64,000 nucleotides of DNA from Cryptomeria japonica (taxonomy: Eukaryota; Streptophyta; Pinopsida; Cupressales; Cupressaceae): positions 449,230,538 through 449,294,537 of the forward strand of contig NC_081413.1 in the NCBI RefSeq assembly GCF_030272615.1, read 5' to 3'. Every line of letters begins with the position of its first letter. Positions within the stretch are counted from its first letter, which is position 1. Below are positions 23,033 to 35,344 of the stretch, piece after piece. Made by a program: the position numbers and the translations under genes. The notes beneath the pieces were generated by a model. It did no database searches, had not been told where the DNA came from, and was given only the letters and a program-made list of their open reading frames with translations.

Positions 23033-23770
23033 AGTTAGGATTCCCAAAGATATTGAGAGGGGGGGTGAATCAGTATCTAACTGGTTTACAAAGTTTCTTA
23101 CCTTATTAAGTAATTTGCATTCCAAAGCAATATACCGGTAAATAAGAATTAATGCAGTAAATATGAACAATAAACACAACATAGAAAGAATACCATAACA
23201 CAAGATTTTTGGTGAGGAAACCTGGTGTGGGAAAAACCTCGGTGGGATTTGTGACCCACAATATTCACTCATTGGCCAATGAGTGGATATTACTTACAAT
23301 AGTGTGCCTGCACATGTAGGAAGGCCAACAGCCTAGAGCTCACTGCTCAAATACAAAAAGAAGTCTCACTGACTTAAAAAATGGATTATGAGAATCCAAT
23401 ATAATGTACTACTACAAAAAGCATCTGCTATGCCAGGTTCAGTACCAGTTGAAGTTCATTCAATAACTATAAACCTTTCTACAAGATTGGCATTAGTATT
23501 CACTCTACATATCCATCCTATCATCTCTCTACAAAATGATCTACAAGATCTCATACTTATATATGAGTCTTATTACAATATGCCATGCCAGCTTACAAAA
23601 GGATATCACAATTAAATACAATATACAATAATCAAAATCTCATCGGCTAGGGTGTCGATAAACACTCTTGTCGCTGTCGGTGCCTACCAATGCCATAAGA
23701 TTGCAAGGTTACCATCAATGACAATACCTTCAATCACCTAAAATTCTCATTGGAGTGTGTAATGCCAACA
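23033..23770 (-). repeat. A 3' LTR
   Basis: 738 bp, starts AGTTAGGATTCCC (first base changed) and ends AATGCCAACA on the plus strand. Pairs with 28858-29621 and with B's LTR at 34565. Confidence 0.92.
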
Positions 23771-23969
23771 ATCTCCCCCTTTGGCATTGATGGCAACACC
23801 CATGAAAAAAATTCAAAATTGTATCCAAAAATTGAAGTCCAAAAATCTTATCAAAACTGTGTGCTCCCCTTGAGTAGATGATCTCTTCTGTCAATCATTT
23901 TCTCTTCTCTATTACTTCCCCTTTGACATCAATGACAAAGGTTGTCAAAATGTTAACTGAGTGCAGTTA
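23771..23969 (-). other. A polypurine tract and 3' untranslated region
   Basis: Element-strand AAAGGGGGAGAT abuts the LTR. Together with the LTR start it forms an 8-bp inverted repeat (AATGCCAA at 23761-23768, TTGGCATT at 23781-23788). Further purine tracts lie near 23861 and 23917. Confidence 0.75.
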
Positions 23970-26900
23970 TCAGCTAGGTCCTTGTAACCGGTTGGTTCCA
24001 ATCTGAAATAGGTTTGCTAATACCAAATTCAAGCTCTGAATGAACCTATGATTGTCCTTCAATGTTGCTTCTGTTCTTTGAATTGTACTGGTGAGGTGAT
24101 GTATTTTCTCTCCTGGTGTCTTTTGTCCTTGAACAAGTGCCTCTAAGATCTCTTTCCTCAAAGAGATGAGGTTATCCAATTTAGGACTGAGCCTACATTT
24201 AAGTTATTTTGCCTTGCCTTTTATTCTTTCCTTTTCCTTCTCCAACTTCTTAAGTTTCTCCTCAAATCTAGCTATCTCTTGTTCTATAATTGATATTGGT
24301 TTTGATGAACCAATGATATTGCTAGCTATATCATTCATTTCTTTTTGTACTTTGTTGATCTCCTTATCAATATCCACTGTCAAAATATTAGTCTTACATG
24401 TATCTCTATACAATTCCTTAAACTCCATTATTGTTTTATTTAGTGCTGGTAACAAGGTATCAATGTGTCCCATGCACTTCTTTATTGTCTCATCAAAGAG
24501 TTTCTATTTTTCTTTATCCATTTTCTCTTTAAATGTCTCTTCATTTATTTGATCAACAGTCAATATGTTGTTAGTGATGTATTTAGACAATGTGTCTAAT
24601 TGACTCAAGGAATCTTTATTTTCTACATTGCACTTGGGTGCAATCAATTTAAGAATGGGGATAGTATCATCTATAGCCTTATAGGCTAATTCATTGCAAT
24701 CTATGATTTTCTTAATTGAATCCAATAATACCTCAGTTACATTTGTTGGTCTGAATTCAATCATGGAAGTACCAGATGACTATCCAACTACCTTAACAAT
24801 CTCCATGTTGCCGGTGTGAGTAACCACTTTTCTTGCCTTGACCTCTGGTGGGTTAGTTTGTGTCTACATTTCTATCAGCAAAGGTTTAGGCTTCTTAGTT
24901 GTTGTCGGTGGCACTGTCTTTGTATGTACCTATGACTCAACCTTTTTCTCTGCATGTTTCTCAGTGGGTTTCACTGTGCTCTCTACTTCCGATTTTTCTG
25001 ATGGTTTCTCTGTGGTATATACTACCGGTTTCTCTGTCTGCACCTCTTCATTGTCCACTACTTGTAATTCAATAGGTTTCTCTTTATTTTCTATAGCCAG
25101 TTGCTCAACTTGAATCCCAATCTTGATGTTATCAGCTGGTGTTTCAACTGCAACATTGTCAGTCGGTGGCTTAGTAGCCACATATTTCTTCTCACCAGTG
25201 GTCTCCTTATCAACAACAATATTGACCTCCTAGGTATCAATGTTCATTGTGTATAGGATTTTTGATTTAGGATTTCTATCCTCATGTGGAGTCTCCACAT
25301 CCTCAGTAGCCGGTGTTGCATCTATCTGAATCAGTGGAGTAACAGAAGGTGGTGACAAATTATCTATCACTTTTATATTTGGTAGTCCACCTACCTTGCC
25401 TTTACCCTTATCTTTATCCTTTTGGTATACCTTAAAAGATTTAGGTATTTTGAGCTCTTCTTGTTTCTCCTTCTCCACAAAGAAGATGTCCCATTTATTT
25501 GTTGTCTCTTCTCATATCTCATTAACTTTGTCGGCCATTAGACGTACATGCCGGTGACCACTAGAAAATACTGTCCTATTAGCTTCACTTATCAACTCAT
25601 CAATTTCTTCTACTGATTTCACAGGGTGAATAGCAAGTACCTTCTCAATTTTTATTTTCTAGTCTAACTCCATAATAGCTAGCCTTTTAGCATCAAGCCG
25701 CCTATACAAATCACTAGGTAAATCATCTACCACCTCTATCAAAACTTTCTTATAGATATCTTGGTGTAGGATGATGTTGTTTTCTATGCTTTCCTTTTCT
25801 TCATTGGTAAATGTATCATACAATTTACTAACATTTGATAAATTTCCATCATCTTTTATTTCATTCAGTAGATTGTTAAGAGGAGGGATAACCTGTTTTT
25901 CCTTTTTCTTCCTAGGTGTCATCTTTTTAGCTAGGGGCCTTACTGCATGTTGTTTCTGCCTTGTTGTCCTAGTTTTCATGGAGGAGGAGAGGGTATCGGT
26001 GAAGGTTTTCTTTTCCTATCTACTCTTTTAAATTCAGCTGGGATATCACTTTCTGATGAAGTTCCAACCGATGAGATGTGAGCTTCTAGTTGTAACCCTT
26101 CCAAGTCACTTTCTTTGATACCAGTGATATTCATTACATTTTCCTTGATTTCTTTCACATGTTTAGATGCACTTTAGATATATTTCTCCCTTCTCTTTCT
26201 TTGTTTCAGTGTTTGCACCCCACTTTCAATGGTTTCAGCATTCCCAAACACCTTTTCCTCTGGTTCTCTAGGGGCTTCAAGTAGGGCTTTGGCATATGTC
26301 TCAATATTGTTCACATAAGCCTCATAACCCATCTCTGTCACCCAAATAGTTCTAGGAAGCACATTTCCATCCAGATCTCATCTTTCTTGATTACAAAACA
26401 AATTTCTTTTTGATACTTGTCTACAATACTCTGAGGTAACCTTTCCCTAGTCTTCATTTCAGCCTTAAATGCTTGGAAATATTTAGTTATTTTGTTTTCC
26501 CTGTCTATTCCCATGTGGGTGAAGATATCCAATAGTTATTTACCTACCAATATGTCATAACCAAAGTCTTTCCTGCCTATACCAAGAACTTCTTTTGTAA
26601 TATATAGCATTAGGCATACAAGAAGATTGCCAAATCTAAAAGTACCTTTTTTATCTCCTTTGATTTTCTTCAAATTATCAATTAATTAATATTTCAACCA
26701 CTCACATACATCTATCTTAGCATTATTGTTGACCATATCATATGCACTCTTGATACATAAAACTGAGTTTAGTTGGTTAGCATGTGTGGTCTTGTATCCT
26801 AAGATCATGCTAATGAATCTAACATTGTCATCTTTCACATCATTAACTCTCAGTGATCTGTTGTCATAGGTTGCACCAGTTAAATTCATCATAGTATTGT

Positions 26901-27372
26901 TTGAAACTTTCTTTGTCTTATCTGGCCTACTACCAGTGGAAGGTAAGCCAGTCACAACCTTAACTACTTCTCTTGTGATCTTATGGATAGAGTCTAACCA
27001 AAATAATTCTCCATGAACTCTACTGAGTACAATACTCACAACTTCCTTAGGAAATTCTGAGATGTCAAGAATTTCCACAAAACCTAGGGTTTCAATAACC
27101 TTATGTTCTGGTTTTACAATTCCACTTTCCTCGCAAATCACATTTTTATACATTTTCACAATTTCATCTGAACCTAGTTCCTCAATATGGAAATGTATGT
27201 AAATTTTTGGTTCTTCTGCACGTGCAACTCCTTTAGGGATTTCAGAAAATGCACCTAGGGTATCATCCTATTTTGATACTTTGGAAATGATCTTGAATAG
27301 GGGCCTAGGGCATTTAACTACTTCAATAACAGTAGGGTTTGCAATGAATTTAGGAGCAGAGGAGGAAGCCAT
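23970..27372 (-). pseudogene. ORF2 of element A, unknown function
   Basis: Starts at ATG 27372 (MASSSAPKFIANPT). The N-terminal 300 residues form the best conserved part, with IVLSRVHGELFWLDSIHKIT, EVVKVVTGLP, DDNVRFISMILGYKT and a FRFGNLLVCLMLYI segment. Then come helical, charged segments, a Lys/Glu/Pro-rich low-complexity region (TEKPSEKSEVEST near 24960-25040) and a C-terminal predicted coiled coil (KFEEKLKKLEKEKERIK near 24240). At least six stops or frameshifts divide it. I do not recognise a named domain; the pattern recalls the putative plant transposon protein families. The same gene is in B and, more distantly, in C. Confidence 0.7.
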
Positions 27373-27676
27373 TTATAAATACCTTAATATGCCTTTTAGG
27401 TTTGGATACTTGAAAGATCTTTTCTTCACTTCTCGTTGTGGATGCCTTCGCTTGGTTTTTTCATGCTCTTAGGAAATTTGAATGCTTGCTAAGTGAAAAA
27501 GAGTGAAAAAAACTGATTTATAATGTCTTTTCCTTCAACTAGCACAATAAATGCCCGTCGGTTAAGTGAAACTTAACACATCTGCCGGTAAAGAAGAAGT
27601 TCATCTTCTCACCATCAATCGAGGGTAAACTTGCATGATTTTCAATTTGATGCCATAACCCCAAAAGGTTTCTTTT

Positions 27677-28813
27677 CAGTTAGATGAAGAATCTCCTGTT
27701 GGTGGAGTAATACTTTGTTCTACCGATGAAGGAATAGTTTCATCAAGATTCTGATCTATCTTTCTAATCCATTGTTTTGAAAATTATCTCTTTACCTCAT
27801 CAACCTTCTCTTTGCCTTTGAAACTGGGTCCTTTGTTATTTTCCGGTGATGCCTTACTTCTACAAAATTTTGCAATATGTCCAATCTTGTTACAAGAATA
27901 ACATGTCACATTGTTCTTTTGAATAGCTTCTCCATATCCTATGCCGGTATGTGTTCTGCATTGATTAGATGGGTGTCCAAATCTTCCACAAACATAACAT
28001 CTTACATTCATTTGGTAATTTTTTTAATTATGACCAATTTTGTTGCATTTGGAACATTGACTGGTGGGTGTATTAGTGTTCTGATAGTTTCTAGATCTAC
28101 ACTAATTTTCTCTATGACCATACTTGTTACAATTAAATCATTTCCCATTAAATTTGTAGGCATTAGGTTGTCTTACCAGTTTGCTATGATCATGATTGTT
28201 TGCAGTATCGGAGCTTTCACCAACTTCAAATCCAAGTCCATTAGTGTCTCCATTAGGTTTTTGACTTTTTAGCATACCATCAAGTTCTTCTAAACTTTTC
28301 TTGAATTTCTCTATGTTGATTTGCAATAGCTAACTCACTTTCCAAAAATTCCTTCTATCTCATAAGTTCAATTTTATCATGTTTCATGTGAATCAGATTT
28401 GTCTTCAACATATCATTTTCATGACTGAGTCTTATATTTTCATTTCTAGCATCATTGAGTCTCCTAGTCAAGTCATCTTCATTCTTCTTTCTGTCTTCAA
28501 TGTCTTTACAAAATCTCATAGTCATGTCTTGCATCTCATTCCTCAAGGTCATGTTTTCTTGCATCATCTTTCTTACAAGATCATTAAGAGTTTCCTTTTC
28601 ATCATCATCACTCTGTATCTTCTCATGAAGTTCTCTTCTTTTGTTTCTAGCAATAGTGAGATTCTCTTGAAGTCCTTGAATGAATTCATGTGCACTCTTC
28701 AGATCATCTTCAAGTTTGATATTTTTCAACATTTCTGTATCATAATCTGCAAGAGTTGTTTCCAATTGCTTTCTCAAGTTTTTCATCTGTATCGGTGTCA
28801 GAATCTCCCTCAA
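27677..28813 (-). pseudogene. ORF1 of element A: coiled coil with CCHC knuckles
   Basis: Begins 30 bp after the PBS with MREILTPIQMKNLRKQLE. The first 150 residues are an almost continuous coiled coil. After a short polar linker (GLGFEVGESSDTANN) come four knuckle-like motifs: FNCNKYGHREN*C (broken), CSKCNKIGHN (broken by a stop), CYVCGRFGHPSNQC and CYSCNKIGHIAKFC. The order coiled coil then CCHC suggests a gag-like RNA-binding structural protein (inference). A frameshift near 28330 and stops near 28138 and 28020 break it. Confidence 0.8.
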
Positions 28814-28843
28814 GTTGTTAGGCTTTTGAAAATAGAGGAATAA

Positions 28844-28855
28844 TCTCTGATACCA
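28844..28855 (-). other. A primer-binding site
   Basis: Element-strand TGGTATCAGAGA, 11 of 12 matching the tRNA-Met type PBS, two bases from the LTR. Confidence 0.9.
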
Positions 28856-28857
28856 AT

Positions 28858-29621
28858 TGTTAGGATTCCCAAAGATACTGAGGGGGGGGGTGAATCAGTA
28901 TCTAACTGGTTTACAGATTTTCTTACCTTATTACCTAATTTGCATTCCAAAACAATGTACTGGTAAATAAGAATTAATGTACTTAATATGAACAATAAAC
29001 ACAACATAGAAAGCACACCATAATAAAATATTTTTGGCAAGGAAACCCAGTGTGAGAAAAACCTCTGTGGGATTTGTGACCCACAATATTCACTCACTGG
29101 CTAATGAATGGATGTTACTTACAATAGTGTGCTTGCACATGCATGAAGGCCAATTGCCTAGAGCTCACTGCTCAAATACAATGAGAAGTCTCATTGACTT
29201 ACAAAATGGATTATGGGAATCTAATATAATGTACTGCTACAAAAAGCATCTGCTATGCCAGGTTCAGTATTGGTTGAAGCTCATACAATAACTATAAACC
29301 TTTCTACAAGATTTGCCTTAGTATTCGCTCTACATATCCATCCTATCATCTCTCTACAAAATCATCTACAAGATATCATACTTATATATGAGACTTATTA
29401 GAATATGCCATGTCGGCTTACAAAAAGATATCACAATTAAATACAATATACAATAATCAAAATCCTGTCGGCTAGGGTGCCAGTAAATATTCTTGTCACT
29501 GTCGATGAACTATTTGCCGGTGTAGAGTCTATCGATGCTGGTGCCATGAGATTGCAAGGTTGTCATCAATGGCAATACCTTCAATCACCTACAATTCTCA
29601 TTGGAGTGTGTAATGCCAACA
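28858..29621 (-). repeat. A 5' LTR
   Basis: 764 bp, TGTTAGGATTCCC...AATGCCAACA on the plus strand. The run GGGGGGGGGTGAATCAGT near 28883 is the U5 motif. TATA candidate at 29381-29389. Confidence 0.92.
29381..29389 (-). promoter_or_regulatory. TATA-box candidate in A LTR
   Basis: ATATATAAG on the element strand, conserved in the 3' LTR (near 23551) and in B (35089-35097). Inferred promoter. Confidence 0.5.
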
Positions 29622-29626
29622 GATTG

Positions 29627-30433
29627 TTAATGGGTTCTCTAGTCCTACTACAGATCCTGGAGCAAAAAGAAGATATGAATGCAATGGTGAAGCAATGAAA
29701 GCTATACTCAGTGGACTTTCTAGTGATGTTTCTTCAAAGATGGATAAGTGTAAATTTTCAAAGAGTTTGTGGGACAGACTGAAGAAGCTATATGGAAATG
29801 GACCTAGCACTGTTGAACTAATTTGTGTGAGCAAGAAGAGAATTGAGGCACATGAACATGAAGATGATGAATCTAGACTAGTCAACTACTATAGCAATGA
29901 TGAGGTGGAAACTCATCTCTTCATGGCTCAAGAGACTCACAGTGAGATGCACACATGAAAAAGGGATAACACGGATCAATACTACCGACAAGATGTGTTT
30001 GGTAGTGATGAAGAAGCTAAAGTTGAGGTAGATCTTGAAGAAGAACTAGTGAGTGCATTTGATGAACTTAGTAAAGTGAGAAAAGAATACAAAAAGTATA
30101 ATAATGTTGCTCTAGGGGAACAAGACCGGTTGAACAAATGTCTTGAAGAATTTGAGGAATGTATCTTAGAGTTGAAAACTCAACTAGAAGATGCCAAGAA
30201 GATCAATGAAGAAACAAAATCAAAGCTAGAGGCCAAGGATAAAGAATATAAGAAGCTAGAAAGTGAAATGGAGAATCTCAGGAAAGACTTTGAGAAGTGC
30301 CAAGATGAGGTCAAGGTGAGGATCTAGTATGAAGGCAACTCTGAAGCCTTGGATAAAATGTTGAACAAGAAAATACTCCAAGGACACCGAAGGAGTTGGA
30401 TATGATTCCGGTGAGTGCTCCACAAGCAAGGTT
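29627..30433 (+). pseudogene. E gag middle part, copy 1
   Basis: Continues E gag after insertion A: VNGFSSPTTDPGAKRRYECN, then KFSKSLWDRLKKLYGNGPSTVE (UBN2-like gag signature), FMAQETHSEMHT and a long charged coiled coil (DLEEELVSAFDELSKVRKEY through ELKTQLEDAKKINEETKSKL). A few stops (for example after HSEMHT). Similarity to copy 2 ends at CACAAGCAAGGTT (30433), so the gag C-terminus is missing from this copy. Confidence 0.85.
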
Positions 30434-31769
30434 ATCATCATTGTTGTCATCATGTCTTGCATGATTTATATCAAGAGAGGAATGTAAATAATATATGGTT
30501 ATTGGTTGTAGATGATCTATGGATGTCCACCATCTTGGTGTTTGATGTCTACAGTGAGTATGCTGATACACTTGATGATGTTGACAATGTAGCTAATGGA
30601 AATGATAGCATGATGAGATATTAATACAAGGATTAGATGCATGAAAAAATAATGAAGATATTATACTGAATCAAAAGGTGATTTTTTTAATATACTTTGG
30701 TTTGGGAAAGTTTGGTAAAGCAAGTTGGAGTAGATTTATGTATTGATATGTGCTGAGAAGAATGCTTGGGATTCCTCCGCATTTGATGATATGGTCTTGT
30801 GGACTTGGATATAATGTTTATGCTTTGTGTATATTATACTCCCATCTCTTTAGGTCCTTTTATTGGAGTTAATATGGTTGGTGATTGTAGTTGGTTGATT
30901 GTCTAGTTGTTTGTCAAAATTGGTCTAAAAAATGCTCTTTATTTTTTCACATTGATATTTCTAGTGTTGCAACTTGGAGGACATGTTATAATGTATGTGT
31001 TGTATCTCGATCCACTTTTCAGGAGTTGGTGTTGTCTGCAAGTAGTGATAATGGTATTCTATGTATGATTTTATACCCTTCTCTAAAAATGAAAATAACC
31101 ATATTAATCACCTTGACCAATACTATTTTTAGAATAATAAAAATAACTATGTTGCTTCATTAAAAAACAAAACAAATCATTTTTCCAAACAACCCATAAA
31201 AAACTCTCTTGTCCTTTTCTACTATAATAGAAATAATTGTGTGTACAAGGAGATTGCCGATAGTTTTTTAATAAAGTAGCTCAAGTGCAATCTTGCATCT
31301 TCCCCACCAATCCTTACAAATAATTTGCTATTGCTAACGTCCAACTCATCATCAATGAATCTCATAATTACATTCATCAATACATCCGTCCGTAAGATCT
31401 TTTCAACAATGTACAACGTGCAACGTTTAAGTTAAATCAATCTTTTCAAATTATGATATTTAAGCTATGATCATTTCATCGATAAGATATTGTTAGGTAA
31501 ACTTAATAATCAAATTATGATATATCTTGTATTATATAATGCTTAGTGTTAATCATTAATAAAGTCTCTATCAATTTGTCTTATCGCCTACAAGCATGCG
31601 CCTGCAAAAGTATGCATAAAAAATATTTGGGACCACGTACGCTGCTTCTAGATTTTTTGACTTTATTTTAAAAACGTTATTCAATTCATTTGGCATGTGA
31701 AATGATCATTCATGATCACTTTTTTTTTGGTTTAGTTTGGGGAATGTTTAAGGTGTTGTCTGCTAGTGG
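30434..31769. other. unassigned filler between the two duplicated copies
   Basis: About 1.3 kb that matches neither E nor A and separates copy 1 from copy 2. It is AT-rich with no ORF over about 90 codons with recognisable content and no LTR ends. It could be filler from the breakpoint repair or the remnant of a further insertion. I see no other structure in it. Confidence 0.5.
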
Positions 31770-33077
31770 TGAGATGTGAGCTTCTGGTTGTAACCCTTCC
31801 AAGTCACTTTCTTTGATACCAATGATATTCATTACATTTTCCTTGATTTCTTTCACCTGTTTAGATGCACTTCGGATATATTTATCCCTTCTCTTTCTCT
31901 GTTTCAGTGTTTGCACCCCACTTTCAATGGTTTCAGCATTACCAAACACCTTTTCCTCTAGTTCTCTAGGGGCTTCAAGTAGGGCTTTGGCATATGTCTC
32001 AATAATGTTCACATCAGCCTCATAACCCATCTTTGTCACCCAAATAGTTCTAGGAAGCATTTCTTCCATCCAGATCTCATCTTTCTTGATTACAAAACAA
32101 ATTTCTTTTTGATACTTGTCTACAATACTCTGAGGTAACCTTTCCCTAGTCTTCATTTTAGCCTTAAATGCTTGGAAATATTTAGTTATTTTGTTTTCCC
32201 TGTCTATTCCCATGCAGGTGAAGATATCTAGCAGTTGTTTACCTACCGGTATGTCATAACCAAATTCTTTCCTGCCTATACTGAGAACTTATTTTGTAAT
32301 ATATAGCATTAGGCATACAAGAAGATTGCCAAATCTAAAAGTACCTTTCTTATCTCCTTTGATTTTCTTCAAATTATCAATTAATTAATATTTCAACCAC
32401 TCACATACATTTATTTTAGCATTATTGTTGACCATATCATATGCACTCTTGATACATAGACTAGAAACTGAGTTCAGTCAGTTAGCATGTGTGGTTTTGT
32501 ATTGTAAGATCATGCTAATGAATCTAACATTGTCATCTTTCACATCAATAACTCTCAAGGATTTGCTATCATAGGTTGCACCAGTTAAAGTCATCATAGT
32601 GTTGTTTGAAACTTTCTTGGTCTTATCTGGCCTGCTACTAGTGGAAGCTAAGCCAGTCACAGCCTTAACTGCTTCTTTTGTAATCTTATGGATAGAGTCT
32701 AACAAGAAGAATTCTCCATGAACTCTACTGAGTACAATCCTCACAACTTCCTTAGGAAATTTTGGGATGTCAAGGATTTCCACAAAACCTATGGTTTCAA
32801 TAACCTTATGTTCCAGTTTTACAATTCCAATTTCATCACAAATCACATTTTTATACATTTTCACTATTTCATCTGAACCTAGTTCCTCAATATGGAAATG
32901 TATGTAAATTCTTGGGTCTTCTGCATATGCAACTCCTTTAGGGATTTTAGAAAATTCACCTAGGGTATCATCCTATTTTTCTACTTCAGGAATGATCTTG
33001 AATACGGGCCTAGGGCATTTAACTACTTCAATAATAGTAGGGTTTGCAATGAATTTAGGAGCAGAGGAGGAAGCCAT
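31770..33077 (-). pseudogene. ORF2 N-terminal part of element B
   Basis: ATG at 33077 (MASSSAPKFIANPT) and the conserved N-terminal region with IVLSRVHGEFFLLDSIHKIT, AVKAVTGLAS and DDNVRFISMILQYKT. The downstream part MGIDRENKITKYFQAF...KQVKEIKENVMNI is open for longer than in A (31716-32213). Truncated at 31770, where similarity to A stops; the following residues (LADNTLNIPQTKPKKK) come from the filler. Otherwise as A ORF2. Confidence 0.75.
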
Positions 33078-33389
33078 TGATAAATACCTTAATCTGCCTT
33101 TTAGGTTTGGATGCTTGAAAGATCTTTTCTTCACTTCTTGAGGTGGATTCCTTCGCTTGGGTTTTTTGTGCTCTTAGGAAATTTGAATGCTTGGTGAGTG
33201 AAAAAGAGTGAAAAACACTTATTTATAATGTCTTTTCCTTCAACTACCACAATAAATGCTTGTCAGTTAAGTGAAACTTAACACATCTGTCGGTAAAGAA
33301 CAAGTTCATCTTCTCACCATCAATAGAGGGTAAACTTGCATGATTTTCAATTTGATGCCATACCCCCAAAAGTTTTCTTTTCAGTTAGA

Positions 33390-34520
33390 TAAAGAATCTT
33401 CTGCCAGTGGAGTAATACTTTGTTCTACCGGTGAAGGAATAGTTTCATCAACATTTTGATCTCTCTTTCTAATCCATTGTTTTGAAAATTCTTTCTTTAC
33501 CTCATTAACCTTCTCTTTGCCTTTAAAAATGGGTCATTTTTTATTTACTGGTGATGTCTTACTTCTACAAAATTTTGCAATATGTCCAATCTTGTTACAA
33601 GCATAACATGTCACATTGTTCTTTTGAATATCTTTTACATATCCTATGCCAGTATGTGTTATGCATTGATTAGATAGGTATCCAAATCTTCCACAAAAAT
33701 TACATCTTACATTCATTCTACAATTTTCTAAATTATGACCAATTTTGTTGCATTTGGAACATTGACCAGCAGGTGTATTAGTATTTTGATAGTTTCTAGA
33801 TCTACACTGATTTTCTCTATGACCATACTTGTTACAGTTAAACCATTTCCCATTAAATTTATAGGCATTAGGTTGTCTTACCAGTTTGTTGTGATCATGA
33901 ATGTTTGCAGTTTGGGAGCTTTCACCAACTTCAATTCAAAGTCCATTAGTGTCTCCATTAGGTTTGCGACTTTTCAGCATACCATCAAGTTCTTCTGAAC
34001 TTTTCTTGAATTTCTCTTTGTATTGATTTGCAGTAGCTAACTCACTTTCCAAAAATTCCTTCTGTCTCATAAGTTTAGTTTTATCATGTTCCATGTGAAT
34101 TGGATTTGTCTTCAACGTATCATTTTGATGACTGAGTCTTATATTTTCATTTCCAACATCATTGAGTCTCCTAGTCAAGTCATCTTCATTCTTCTTTTTG
34201 TCTTCAATGTCTTTACAAAATCTCATAGTCATGTCTTGCATCTCATTCATCAAGGTCATGTTTTCTTGCCTCATCTTGCTTACAAGATCATTAAGAGTTT
34301 CCTTTTCATCATCATCACTTTGTATCTTCTTATGAAGTTCTCTTCTTTTGTTTCTAGCAATAGTGAGATTCTCCTGAAGTCCTTGAATGAATTCATGTGC
34401 AGTCTTCAGATCATCTTCAAGTTTGATATTTTTCAACTTTTCTACATCATAATCTACAAGAGCTATTTCCAATTGCTTTCTCAAGTTTTCCATCTGTATT
34501 GGTGTCAGAATCTCCCTCAA
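33390..34520 (-). pseudogene. ORF1 of element B: coiled coil with CCHC knuckles
   Basis: Better preserved than in A: a single open stretch of 194 codons (33936-34520) covers the whole coiled coil and the GDTNGL linker. The knuckle region reads FNCNKYGHRENQC, CSKCNKIGHN, CNFCGRFGYLSNQC (His to Tyr) and CYACNKIGHIAKFC, showing that the family had four knuckles of which the first lacks the leading Cys pair. It ends near 33390. Confidence 0.82.
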
Positions 34521-34550
34521 GTTGTTAGGCTTTTGAAATTAGATGATCAC

Positions 34551-34562
34551 GCTCTGATACCA
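34551..34562 (-). other. B primer-binding site
   Basis: Element-strand TGGTATCAGAGC, a perfect match, where copy A has one change. Confidence 0.93.
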
Positions 34563-34564
34563 AT

Positions 34565-35339
34565 TGCTAGGATTCCCAAAGATACTGAGAGAGGTGGGGT
34601 GAATCAGTATCTAACCGGTTTGCATATTTTCTTACCTTATTAAGTAATTTGCATTCTAAAACAATGTACCAGTAAATAAGAATTAATGCAGTAAATATGA
34701 ACAATAAACACAACATATAAAGCACACCATAACATAAGATTTTGGTGAGGAAACCTAGTGTGGGAAAAACCTCGGTGGGATTTGTGACCCACAATATTCA
34801 CTCACTGGCCAATGCATGGATATTACTTACAATAGTCTTCCTGCACATTTAAGAAGGCCAACTACCTAGAGCTCACTACTCAAATACAAAAAAAAGTTTG
34901 ACTAACTTACAAAATGGATTATGAGAATCCAATATAATGTATTTCTATAAAAAGCATCTTCTATGCCAGGTTCAGTATCGGTTGAAGCTCATACAATAAC
35001 TATAAACTTTTCTACAAGATCTTCCCTAGTATTCACTCTACACATCCATCCTATCATCTCTCTACAAAATGATCTACAAGATCTTATACTTATATATGAG
35101 TCTTATTACAATATGCCATGTCATCTTACAAAAAGATATCACAATTAAATACAATATACAATAATCAAAATCCGATCGGCTAGGGTGCTAGTAAATATTC
35201 TTGTCACTATCGATGAACTCTCTGTCGGTGTAGAGTCTGTCGGTGCTAGTGCCTACTGGTGCCATAAGTTTGCAAGGTTTCCATCAAAGACAATACCTTC
35301 AATCGCCTACAATTCTCATTAGAGTGTGTAATGCCAACA
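34565..35339 (-). repeat. B 5' LTR
   Basis: 775 bp, TGCTAGGATTCCC...AATGCCAACA on the plus strand. Followed directly by TGTTG and E gag. TATA candidate 35089-35097. Confidence 0.92.
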
Positions 35340-35344
35340 TGTTG

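Larger units (their letters stand above)
23033..29621 (-). mobile_element. non-autonomous two-ORF LTR element A
   Basis: Minus-strand element in E's gag: 5' LTR 28858-29621, PBS, ORF1 (coiled coil plus CCHC knuckles), ORF2 (MASSS start, VHG region, Lys/Glu-rich tail), polypurine tract, 3' LTR 23033-23770. No protease, integrase, RT or RNase H motif is seen in either strand of the 5.1-kb interior. The target duplication has decayed (AGTTG left, GATTG right; TGTTG at the right end of copy B). It lies at the same gag position as B, so the two are one insertion that was duplicated. Confidence 0.88.
31770..35339 (-). mobile_element. element B: partial duplicate of A
   Basis: 5' LTR, PBS, ORF1 and the first 1.3 kb of ORF2 of an A-type element, cut off at 31770. 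It aligns with 26072-29621 at roughly 95 percent by eye and ends at the same position in E gag. This makes it a duplicate of the A insertion and not an independent transposition. Confidence 0.88.

Noticed and set aside
23028-29626. Clean target duplication for A
   Set aside because: AGTTG and GATTG differ at two positions; only comparison with copy B (TGTTG) supports a decayed duplication.
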